Assembly (NCBI GenBank): GCA_001800005.1
Contig: MGUL01000091.1
Span: forward strand, 31,453 to 41,091
DNA length: 9,639 bases
Direction: 5' to 3'
DNA from: Elusimicrobia bacterium RBG_16_66_12
GTDB lineage: Bacteria > Elusimicrobiota > Elusimicrobia > UBA1565 > UBA9628
A program made the translations under genes and the position numbers. The notes beneath the pieces are model-generated. The model did not search any database, had not been told where the DNA came from, and saw only the letters and a program-made list of their open reading frames with translations. This document shows, one piece after another, positions 1 to 6,367 of the stretch; the first letter of the stretch is position 1, and each line of letters opens with the position of its first letter.

Positions 1-846
1 GCGTCCCCGCCCGTTGGGGCCCCCGATGCGCAAGCGGCGTGCGTGCGTGCATTCCACGATGACTTCTCGACGTCCTGGCGCCTCAACCGAGGATCCTGGA
101 CCCAAGGATGCCGGAGCGGATTGAGCTCCGATGACGTGCTCCGTCGCCATCAACGCGCGTTCATCGAATCTTGCTCCCAACGTTTTCTCTCGAAGGCGCA
201 GTCCTCCGGCTTGAAGTCTTTCGAAGTCCAAGCTTACTGTGCGCGAGGGGTCGGCGGAGAAGAGAAATTGGCAGCGCTCGCGAAAGCAGCTCAGCATCCC
301 CAGGAGGACGGCTCCGCGGGCGTCAACCCCTCGCCCCGCCTGGGCGCCGGGGGCAAGTCGCTCGTGGTCACGGCTGTGGGGGTGGCCCGGAAGCAGTGGC
401 AGCCCGATGCCTGCCTCGCGAATCTGCTGGCCGATTTCCAGTACGATGACATGGGCCGCGAGAAATACGTCAAATGGGACTTTGAGTTCTATTCCCCGTC
501 GACGGATAGCCGGAACTTCACGGTCAACTTCAACAACTTCAGCGGCAACACCCCGAACACGGCGAGGACCGGGAACGCCCCGCCCGTCTGCATCACCAAG
601 ATGGGCATCGACAGCGACGAGGCTATCGCCATAGGAATGAAGAATGGTCTGACATCCGGCCTTGCGGTCGCGGTCTTTCTGGAACTCATGATGGTGACCG
701 ACGCCCGGATCGGCCACAGATGGGACGCCGTCATATTCGAGAAATTTCAAAAATTGCGCGGGAAAACAATCTGGCGTATCAACACCAAGGAGAAGCATGT
801 GTTGATCGACGCCGACACCGGCGAAATACTCGGACGAATAGAGTAA
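1..846 (+). CDS. Hypothetical probably exported protein with PepSY-like C-terminal part (5' partial)
   Basis: The frame is open from the first base of the window to a TAA stop, so the true start is probably off the left edge. A GTG at 43 is the first internal candidate, but nothing resembling a ribosome site precedes it. About 281 residues are visible. The first ~85 contain several spaced cysteines (near residues 14, 37, 58 and 80) with aromatic residues between them, which suggests a disulphide-bonded domain outside the cytoplasm. A Gly/Pro/Ser-rich linker follows (~100-118). The second half contains V-A-R-K-Q-W-Q-P-D-A, an alternating strand pattern, and ends in VLIDADTGEILGRIE. That ending resembles the closing strand of PepSY-type domains (VDAxTGEVL), but this is an inference. 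Codon use is GC-rich at third positions, supporting a real gene, though the 3' end is more AT-rich. It is convergent with udk. I do not recognise a family, and no function is assigned. Confidence 0.7.
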   Translation, partial: ASPPVGAPDAQAACVRAFHDDFSTSWRLNRGSWTQGCRSGLSSDDVLRRHQRAFIESCSQRFLSKAQSSGLKSFEVQAYCARGVGGEEKLAALAKAAQHPQEDGSAGVNPSPRLGAGGKSLVVTAVGVARKQWQPDACLANLLADFQYDDMGREKYVKWDFEFYSPSTDSRNFTVNFNNFSGNTPNTARTGNAPPVCITKMGIDSDEAIAIGMKNGLTSGLAVAVFLELMMVTDARIGHRWDAVIFEKFQKLRGKTIWRINTKEKHVLIDADTGEILGRIE

Positions 847-960
847 TCCGCTCTCCCAAGCGGCTCCATCTAAATCCCAAACCTCTCAAGAGTCCCCGGC
901 CCCCTCCTTGGCCACGCTTCAGCCACAAAGGCGTCCCCCCCGTTCGTTGAAAAAAGTCAG

Positions 961-1002
961 TAAAATACAGGCCGCCCCTGCAGCTCAGTTGGTCAGAGCA
1001 GC
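961..1002 (+). pseudogene. 5' tRNA-like fragment (D arm) behind a -10 box
   Basis: A TAAAAT box (961-966) lies 7-8 bases before a sequence that reads like the start of a tRNA. The D stem GCTC (983-986) pairs with GAGC (996-999), and the loop AGTTGGTCA is the classic D loop. If G983 is tRNA position 10, the molecule starts at 974, where a transcript from the TAAAAT box would begin. No good -35 sits 17 bases upstream; a TTGAAA at 947-952 is too close. After position ~1002 the tRNA pattern stops: no anticodon stem, U33, T arm or CCA-side acceptor can be drawn. Position 8 is C rather than the near-universal T. I read this as a truncated tRNA gene, joined exactly to the left end of the palindrome that starts at 1003. 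Confidence 0.5.
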
Positions 1003-1178
1003 ACGAAGTAGGAGTTTCTAGGCCGCATCGCACTCAAAGCCGCCTCACCCGACCAGCTTAGCCCGACTTTCCCGCCCCCGCCGCGAGGTGGGGGCTCTTG
1101 CGTGGGGGGAGAAGGCGGGTTAAGACGGTCGGGTGAGGCGGCTTTGAATCGAACGTGGCCTCATTTTACCTACTTCGT
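1003..1178. repeat. 176-bp imperfect palindrome between convergent genes
   Basis: Two inverted arms share one axis at 1090.5. The outer ends are ACGAAGTAGG (1003-1012) and its exact complement (1169-1178). Seven unmatched bases follow, then AGGCC in both arms, then nine mostly unmatched bases. Next comes a perfect 21-bp match, 1034-1054 against 1127-1147, beginning TCAAAGCCGCC. Inside that is a weaker pyrimidine-rich match (CTTA, CCCG and C runs). The spacing of the matched blocks is identical in both arms. A GC-rich hairpin (1074-1095) occupies part of the centre but is off-axis. The right end touches the udk stop codon (1179-1181) and the left end touches the tRNA-like fragment. It could be a bidirectional terminator, a MITE-like element or a structured RNA. 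Confidence 0.85.
1074..1103 (+). terminator. Terminator-like GC hairpin inside the palindrome
   Basis: GCCCCCGC (1074-1081) pairs with GTGGGGGC (1088-1095) with one G-T pair, closing a six-base loop, followed by TCTTGCGT. The T content of the tail is poor, so termination is uncertain. The string GGGGCTCTTGCGT (1091-1103) matches GGGGCTTTTGCGT (6209-6221) at 12 of 13 bases. The latter forms the 3' side of the better terminator after the other tRNA-like fragment. Confidence 0.35.
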
Positions 1179-1814
1179 TCATCGGAAAAAGTCGCGCACC
1201 ATGCGGATCAGGCCCTCGGTGGACTTGCCGGGGATCTCCTCGCCCTCCCAGTTGATGGAGAAGTGGGCGTTGCGCTGGGTCGGCTTGACGTAGGTCTCGT
1301 ACATCGGCAGGACCGTCGTCAGGATCTGGTGCTTGGCCCCCTCCACGTCGCGGCCGCGCTCGGTGATGTCTCGCGAGATGCGGCGCAGGGCCGCGGTGGC
1401 GATGCCCGTCGAGACGAAGATCTTGTAGTCGTAGAGGGCCAGGAACTCCTTGTGGTAGAGCGCGTAGAGCCCCTCCACGACGATGATCTGGGCGGGTTCC
1501 AGGCGCTTGGACTCGTGCTTGCGGGTGTGGGCCTTGAAGTCGTAGATCGGCTGGTCGATCGCCGAACCCGCGCGCAGGCTGCGGAGCTGCTCGAGCGCCA
1601 GCTCGAAGTCGATCGCGTGGGGATGGTCGAAGTTGTAGGCCTTGCGTTCCTCCAAGCTGAGGTGCCCCAGCGGGCGGTAGTAGTTGTCCAGCGAGAACAT
1701 CTGCCCGGTGATCCCGGCCGCCCGGCTCTGCTCGAGAACCGCGCGCGCGAAGGTCGTCTTGCCCGAGCCGGAGCCCCCGGCGACGCCCATGATGAACTTC
1801 CGCTTGGCGCTCAT
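1179..1814 (-). CDS. udk: Uridine kinase
   Basis: This cytoplasmic enzyme phosphorylates uridine and cytidine to UMP and CMP using a nucleoside triphosphate (EC 2.7.1.48), in pyrimidine salvage. The 211-residue product is the normal family length. Visible motifs, in order: P-loop GVAGGSGSGKTT (residues 10-21), LDNYY (42-46), YNFDHPHAID (60-69), the nucleoside-site PIYDF and HTR (89-98), IVVEGLYAL (111-119), and the LID motif RRISRDITERGRD (144-156). Its ATG at 1814 shares ATGA with the xth stop, so translation is probably coupled to the upstream gene. It is the last gene of the ilvE-xth-udk group, and its stop codon directly abuts the 176-bp palindrome. A phosphoribulokinase assignment is less likely because the motifs and length are those of Udk. 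Confidence 0.96.
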   Translation of the reverse strand: MSAKRKFIMGVAGGSGSGKTTFARAVLEQSRAAGITGQMFSLDNYYRPLGHLSLEERKAYNFDHPHAIDFELALEQLRSLRAGSAIDQPIYDFKAHTRKHESKRLEPAQIIVVEGLYALYHKEFLALYDYKIFVSTGIATAALRRISRDITERGRDVEGAKHQILTTVLPMYETYVKPTQRNAHFSINWEGEEIPGKSTEGLIRMVRDFFR

Positions 1815-2578
1815 GCGAGCTCGATGCCGACCGGGCAGTGATCGGAGCCCAGGACCTCAGTCTGGATGAAGGCCGCCTTGAGGCGCGGCCTCAGGTTCCG
1901 GGAGATGAAGAAATAATCGATGCGCCAGCCGACGTTGCGCTCGCGCGCGCGGGACTGCTGGTCCCACCAGGTGTAGTGGTCCGGGTCCTTCTCGAACTCG
2001 CGGAAGGTGTCGATGAAGCCCGCGGCCAGCAGCTTGTCGATCCACGCGCGCTCCGCGGGGAGGAAGCCGGAGATCCCGCTATTCTCCTTCGGGCGGGCGA
2101 GGTCGATCTCCTCATGCGCGGTGTTCACGTCGCCGCAGATGACGATCTTGTCGTCGCCCTGCTCGCGATATCTTTCCAAGACCTTGAGGAAAGAATGATA
2201 GAAATCCATCTTGAACCTCAGGCGGACGGCGTCTTTCTTGCCGTTCGGGAAGTAGACGTTGAACAGTGTGATGTCGCCGTGCTTGGTGATGAGGACGCGC
2301 CCCTCATTGTCGAACTCGGGGATCCCAAACCCGCGTTCGATCTTGGCCGGGGCGGCTTTGGAGATGGTCGCCACGCCGGAGTAGCCCTTCTTCTCTCCCC
2401 AATGCCACTCTCCATGGCAGCCGAAGGGGTTCAAGAGCTCCGGATCGACCTGGTCGGGCTGGGCCTTCGTCTCCTGCAGGCAGTACACGTCGGCCTTCTG
2501 CCTCTTCAGCCATTCCTGCAGCACGCCCTTGCGCCAGACGGCGCGCGCGCCGTTGACGTTCCAGGACAGCAGCTTCAC
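1811..2578 (-). CDS. xth: Exodeoxyribonuclease III / AP endonuclease
   Basis: This 255-residue protein of the exonuclease III (ExoA/XthA) family cuts DNA at abasic sites and removes blocked 3' ends in base-excision repair. Motifs: LLSWNVNG (3-10, metal-site Asn7), LQETK (34-38, metal-site Glu36), GYSGVA (65-70), NVYFPNG (107-113), CGDVN (148-152, catalytic Asp150/Asn152), the DTFRE helix (190-194), YTWWD (202-206), WRIDYF (218-223), and the terminal GSDHCPVGIEL (244-254, catalytic Asp246-His247). I start it at GTG 2578 because the family N-terminus begins M-K-L-L-S-W-N and because this GTG overlaps the ilvE stop as GTGA. The frame is open further upstream to 3157, but that extension only reads ilvE out of frame. 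The 3' end overlaps udk by 4 bp. Confidence 0.96.
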   Translation of the reverse strand: MKLLSWNVNGARAVWRKGVLQEWLKRQKADVYCLQETKAQPDQVDPELLNPFGCHGEWHWGEKKGYSGVATISKAAPAKIERGFGIPEFDNEGRVLITKHGDITLFNVYFPNGKKDAVRLRFKMDFYHSFLKVLERYREQGDDKIVICGDVNTAHEEIDLARPKENSGISGFLPAERAWIDKLLAAGFIDTFREFEKDPDHYTWWDQQSRARERNVGWRIDYFFISRNLRPRLKAAFIQTEVLGSDHCPVGIELA

Positions 2579-3468
2579 TTCGTCTTGACGGTCTCGTAGA
2601 CTGGCGTGCCCGACGAGTTGGCGTACTCGCGGAAGACCTTGACCAGCTTCCTGGTCAGCGGGCCCGCGACGCCGGAGCCGATCACGCGGCCGTCGATCTT
2701 GACGCCCGCGATGACCTCGGCGCCGGTGCCGGTCAGGAAGACCTCGTCGGCGGTGTACAGGTCGTAGCGCGGGAAGTTGCGCTCGATGACCTTGATGCCC
2801 AGCTTGCTCTCGGCCAGCTCCATGACGACCTGGCGGGTCACGCCGGAGAGGATGCCGGCCGACGACGGCGGGGTGAAGATCTTGCCGTCCTTGATGAAGA
2901 AGAGGTTGTCGCCCGAGCACTCGGAGACGTGCCCCGTCGCGTTGAGCAGGATCGCCTCCTGGGCGCCGGCGGCCGTGGCCTCGGCGCGGGCCAGGATGTT
3001 GGCGAGGTAGTTGAGGGACTTCACGGCGGGAGTCACCTGGTCCAGGCCCTTCTGGCGGATGGTCGAAGTGACCAAAGTCAGCCCCTTCTCGTAGAACTCC
3101 TCCGGGTACAGCTCGATCTTGTCGGCGATGATGAAGATCGTCGCCCCCTGCCTGCACTTGCGCATGTCCAGGCCCAGGTCGCCCACGCCGCGGGTGACGA
3201 CCAGGCGGATGTAGGCGTCCTTGAGGCCGTTGAGGCGGAGCGTCTCGAGCACGGCGGCCGAAATCTCCTTGATCGTCATCGGCAGCTTCAGCAGGACGGC
3301 GTTGGCCGACTCCTGCAGGCGCTGGAGGTGGTCGTCGAGGCGGAAGACGCGGCCGTTGTAGGCGCGGATGCCTTCGAATATCCCGTCGCCGTAGAGGACG
3401 CCGTGGTCGAAGACGGAGACCTTGGCGTCGGCCTTGTCGTAGAACTTGCCGTCGATGTAGATCTTCAT
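2575..3468 (-). CDS. ilvE: Branched-chain amino acid aminotransferase (class IV PLP enzyme)
   Basis: This PLP enzyme transfers the amino group between glutamate and the 2-keto acids of valine, leucine and isoleucine. From the ATG at 3468 it has 297 residues, the usual length. Motifs: VSVFDHGVLYGDGIFEGIR (17-35), RLDDHLQRL (43-51), the likely Schiff-base lysine K150 in TPAVKSLNYL, the class IV pattern ExSxxN (Glu183-Asn188), and PLP-phosphate-binding GILSGVTR. Family members often start MKIYIDG as here. An ATG at 3483 would add five residues and has a GGGG stretch just upstream, so the start is not fully certain. D-amino-acid or aminodeoxychorismate activities exist in the same fold, but the YGDGIFEGIR context favours IlvE. 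It lies 50 bp after mazF and overlaps xth by 4 bp. Confidence 0.93.
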   Translation of the reverse strand: MKIYIDGKFYDKADAKVSVFDHGVLYGDGIFEGIRAYNGRVFRLDDHLQRLQESANAVLLKLPMTIKEISAAVLETLRLNGLKDAYIRLVVTRGVGDLGLDMRKCRQGATIFIIADKIELYPEEFYEKGLTLVTSTIRQKGLDQVTPAVKSLNYLANILARAEATAAGAQEAILLNATGHVSECSGDNLFFIKDGKIFTPPSSAGILSGVTRQVVMELAESKLGIKVIERNFPRYDLYTADEVFLTGTGAEVIAGVKIDGRVIGSGVAGPLTRKLVKVFREYANSSGTPVYETVKTK

Positions 3469-3518
3469 GGGAGACTCGAACATACCAAACCCCGGGCGGG
3501 GGAGTCCAGCTTCAACGT

Positions 3519-3863
3519 CTACGCGCCTAGCAGTACCCCGAGCGTTTCTATGACTTCCGTAAGCGTTCCCTCGGATACCCTGCAGCAAAATTCCGCGTTG
3601 CGAGCCGACCAATCAAGGCTCTTGACCTGATCGGACAGAATGACCCCGGAGACTTTTGGCCCCGCCGGTAGCGCCACTTCAAACGGAAAGCCTTTTACCT
3701 TGCTCGTGATCGGGCAGAAGATGGCGAGACCGACTTTCCTGTTGTAGCTCTCGGGAGATAGTGCAAGCGCGGGCCGGCGACCAGCCTGTTCGTGGCCGGC
3801 CTGCGGGACGAAGGAGAGCCAAACAACATCCCCGCGCTTGGGACAGTAAGAGCGCGAACTCAC
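3519..3863 (-). CDS. mazF: MazF/PemK-type endoribonuclease toxin
   Basis: This 114-residue toxin belongs to the MazF/PemK family, sequence-specific mRNA interferases held inactive by their antitoxin. The N-terminal KRGDVVWLSF (9-18) is the typical first strand. GRRPALALSP (28-37) carries the conserved loop arginine. FCPITSK (49-55) carries the Thr/Ser of the RNA-cutting site. The C-terminal helix TLTEVIETLGVLLG is also typical. I chose GTG 3863 because it overlaps the mazE stop as GTGA, giving translational coupling. A longer frame from 3893 would overlap mazE by more than 30 bases without family support. The gene is intact and full length, so the pair is probably functional. Confidence 0.92.
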   Translation of the reverse strand: MSSRSYCPKRGDVVWLSFVPQAGHEQAGRRPALALSPESYNRKVGLAIFCPITSKVKGFPFEVALPAGPKVSGVILSDQVKSLDWSARNAEFCCRVSEGTLTEVIETLGVLLGA

Positions 3864-4102
3864 CAGATTTCCTTCCCTTGGGGCCGGCCCCAATCAGATT
3901 CCTTATGGAGATTCGCCTTGGTGACCCCCCTTAGGAGCCGATTAAGGGAAAGCTTTCTGCGACCCTTAGGCTTGACGACCAGGGCGCCTTCCACGATGGC
4001 GACGTCGACCTCGGAGCCGCGATGAAGGTGAACATCCTTGGCGACGGAGCTGGGGATTCTCAGAGCGAGGCTGTTGCCCCATTTTTGGACGGTCGTGGTC
4101 AT
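3860..4102 (-). CDS. mazE: MazE-type AbrB-fold antitoxin
   Basis: This 80-residue antitoxin begins MTTTVQKWGNSLALRIPSS. That is the hallmark N-terminus of MazE/PemI swapped-hairpin DNA-binding proteins, including the conserved WGNSxAxRIP. The middle (HLHRGSEVDVAIVEGALVVKP) completes the beta-hairpin domain. The tail (residues 50-80) contains LSLNRLLRGVTKANLH and D-W-G-xP-x-GKE-W, the flexible toxin-binding segment with the commonly seen terminal GKE-W. The ATG at 4102 follows a strong Shine-Dalgarno (AGGAGGAG, 4105-4112), far better than those of the neighbouring genes, as expected if antitoxin must outnumber toxin. It overlaps mazF by 4 bp and probably represses the promoter just upstream. 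Confidence 0.93.
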   Translation of the reverse strand: MTTTVQKWGNSLALRIPSSVAKDVHLHRGSEVDVAIVEGALVVKPKGRRKLSLNRLLRGVTKANLHKESDWGRPQGKEIW

Positions 4103-4120
4103 TACTCCTCCTGCCGTATC

Positions 4121-4156
4121 TACTTTGAGTATACACGAGCGGTGCCCCAAAGTCAA
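4121..4156 (-). promoter_or_regulatory. mazEF sigma70-type promoter
   Basis: On the - strand TTGACT (4156-4151) and TATACT (4133-4128) are separated by exactly 17 bases, one mismatch from consensus in each hexamer. The predicted start lies near 4121, giving a short leader before the mazE ribosome site. GTAT and ATAC half-sites (GTAT-N11-ATAC) overlap and follow the -10, a plausible place for MazE or MazEF autorepression. This is the clearest promoter in the window and lies in the 88-bp gap between lolD and mazE. It shows that mazEF does not depend on lol transcription. Confidence 0.8.
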
Positions 4157-4190
4157 GGCCCCCAATGGCCGTTTCAGCGGTCGGCGTCCC

Positions 4191-4875
<685 letters not shown>

Positions 4876-4883
<8 letters not shown>

Positions 4884-6093
4884 AGTGGATGGCCTCCACG
4901 GGGTCGGCCTTGGAGGCGCGCACGGCGGGAAAGACCGTGGCGAGCAGAGTCAGGACCAGGCCCATCACCGTGACCGCGGCCACGTCCCAGGCCCGCACGT
5001 CCACCGGCACGCGCGACAGGTAGTAGATGTCGGCGGGCAGTTCCACGATGGGGAAGGTCGCGATCGCCCAGCAGAGGAGGAAGCCCAGGGCCATGCCGGC
5101 GGTCATGCCGGCGCCGCCGATCAGCAGGCCCTCGACGAGGAAGATGCGCTGGATCATGCGGGCCGTGGCCCCCATGGCCTTCAGCAGGCCGATGTCGCGG
5201 GTCTTCTCGACCGAGCGCAGGATCTGGGTCGACGCGATGTTGAGCGAGGCCACCAAAGTGATCAGCGTCAGGATGATGAACATCACGGTCTTCTCGAGCT
5301 TCAAGGCGGCGAACAGGGTCTGGTTCATCTGCGCGTAGGTGCGCACCGTCTTGCTGAATCCCAGCGCGCCGCGCAGGCGCTTGGCGACGGCGTCGGCGCG
5401 GCCCAGGTCCTTCAGGCGCAGGCCGACTCCGGTCGCCCCGCCCTCGACGCCCAGGAACCTACCCGCGGCACCGATCTCCGTCCAGGCGGTTCCGCTGTCG
5501 TACTCGTAGTAGCCGGTCTTGAGCAGGCCGGCCACCTTGAAGCGCTGCATCTTAGGGAGGGGCCCGAGCGGGGTGGCCACGCTCTTGGGGGAGACCAGCA
5601 CGACCTCGCCGCCCACCTCCGCCCCCATCCGGTCGGCGAGTTCCACGCCCAGGATGATGCCGGGGGTTTTCCCGGCCTTGATGCCGTCCCAGCTTCCTTC
5701 CACCAGCTTCTGAGCCAGGTCGTTGACCGCGAACTCGCGGGCGGGGTCGAGGCCCTTGAGCAGCACGCCCAGCGAGCGGTCGCGGCTGGTCAGGATGGCC
5801 TGGCCCAGCACGAAGGGGGCGGTCGCCGCGACGGCGGCCTCGGCCCTGGCCGCGTCCTCGATGCGGGCCAGCTCCGTCTTGGAGCCCGCCCCGTAGACGG
5901 TGATGTGGGCCTGGGCGCCGATGATCTTGCGCTGGATGTCGGCCTGGAAGCCGTTCATCACCGACAGCGTGGTGATGAGGGCCGCCACGCCCACGGTCAC
6001 GCCCGCCACGCCGATCGAGGTGGTGACGACGGCGAAGAGGCCTTTGCGCTTGGCCTTGAGATAGCGGAGGGCGATGAAGAGTTCGAGGCTCAT
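4876..6093 (-). CDS. lolC: LolC/LolE-family lipoprotein-releasing permease
   Basis: This 405-residue inner-membrane protein has the LolC/E architecture. The cytoplasmic start LELFIALRYLKAKRKG (3-18) is typical. Transmembrane segment 1 (~20-45) leads into VMNGFQADI. A large periplasmic domain (~50-265) includes LKGLDPAREF. Three C-terminal membrane segments follow (about 268-290, 318-342 and 368-392). ILRSVEKTRDIGLLKAMGAT is the classic coupling loop after segment 2, and the protein ends KADPVEAIHYG. Only one permease gene accompanies LolD here. The protein may therefore work as a homodimer, as reported for LolF-type systems, or its partner may lie elsewhere. No strong ribosome site precedes the ATG at 6093. 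A TAACAT about 10 bases upstream could be a -10 box giving a nearly leaderless transcript (weak). Confidence 0.92.
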
Positions 6094-6120
6094 TGGAGCG
6101 TCATGTTATCACTAAAACGG

Positions 6121-6179
6121 TCCGGCGTTCAGCGGGGAGCGGTCTGGATAGGGTTCGAATCCTGGTTCGGCAGAATTTG
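6121..6179 (+). pseudogene. tRNA-like 3' fragment (degenerate)
   Basis: GGTTCGAATCC (6152-6162) is the textbook TpsiC loop with its closing pairs, followed by TGGTTCGGCAG, which would be the 3' acceptor side. Just upstream, GTTC (6127-6130) and GAGC (6137-6140) can pair around AGCGGG like a D arm. No anticodon arm fits between them, and no 5' acceptor complementary to TTCGGCA is present, so this is not an intact tRNA. It looks like a decayed or deleted tRNA gene, which would explain the terminator placed a few bases downstream. The D-arm part is weak; the T-arm part is the main evidence. Confidence 0.4.
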
Positions 6180-6187
6180 AGGTACAG

Positions 6188-6217
6188 AAGCCCTTCGCTG
6201 CAAAGCGAGGGGCTTTT
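6188..6217 (+). terminator. Rho-independent terminator
   Basis: A 12-bp stem (6188-6199 with 6204-6215, one G-T pair) is closed by a GCAA tetraloop (6200-6203) and followed by TTTT (6214-6217). Only the + strand has the T tail, so it terminates rightward transcription. No complete gene precedes it on that strand, only the tRNA-like fragment. This suggests it once ended a tRNA transcript and now shields rhuM from readthrough. Confidence 0.75.
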
Positions 6218-6257
6218 GCGTAGTGGGTGCTTTTTCTCCAGCCGGTGTCTTGCGTAA

Positions 6258-6311
6258 TTCTGACACGGGCGATGTCAGAACGGGGAAATCAGTCACGGGC
6301 CGTGACTGATT
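6258..6311. promoter_or_regulatory. Two dyad symmetries upstream of rhuM (candidate operators)
   Basis: Dyad 1: TTCTGACA (6258-6265) and TGTCAGAA (6273-6280) are perfect 8-bp arms around seven bases. Dyad 2: AATCAGTCACGG (6287-6298) and its exact complement (6300-6311) are perfect 12-bp arms around a single base. Neither has a T tail, so they read as protein-binding sites rather than terminators. Both contain a TCAG/CTGA-like core. Their place 55-110 bp before rhuM suits binding by RhuM or another regulator, which is an inference. Confidence 0.5.
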
Positions 6312-6367
6312 CTCGCGGCGCGGCCCTGCCCGCGCTCAGTTTGAATTCGGTAGAATTCCCTGGGTTT

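Larger units (their letters stand above)
6094..6367. other. Divergent intergenic region between lolC and rhuM
   Basis: This 274-bp stretch has no convincing gene. From the lolC side it holds: a possible lolC -10 (TAACAT, - strand, near 6103-6108); a tRNA-like 3' fragment; a rho-independent terminator; two dyad symmetries; and a TAGAAT (6351-6356) that could be the rhuM -10. The rhuM frame is open upstream to 6227, with an ATG at 6272. That extension crosses both dyads and lacks family similarity, so I treat it as non-coding. Confidence 0.6.

Noticed and set aside
947..966. TTGAAA ... TAAAAT as a full promoter
   Set aside because: The hexamers are only 8 bases apart. Only the -10 box is kept as a hint.
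1003..1178. A classic transposon or MITE with target-site duplication
   Set aside because: No clean flanking direct repeat is visible. ATCG occurs near both 21-bp arms, but not at symmetric positions. Left as an open hypothesis only.
2579..3157. N-terminal extension of the xth frame
   Set aside because: It reads ilvE out of frame, and exonuclease III proteins begin exactly at the GTG overlapping the ilvE stop.
3484..3612. Longer ilvE start overlapping mazF
   Set aside because: It would add ~43 residues absent from the family and overlap the mazF 3' end.
6227..6367. N-terminal extension of rhuM from 6227 or 6272
   Set aside because: The extension has no family similarity, crosses two strong dyads, and the ATG at 6368 gives the normal family N-terminus.
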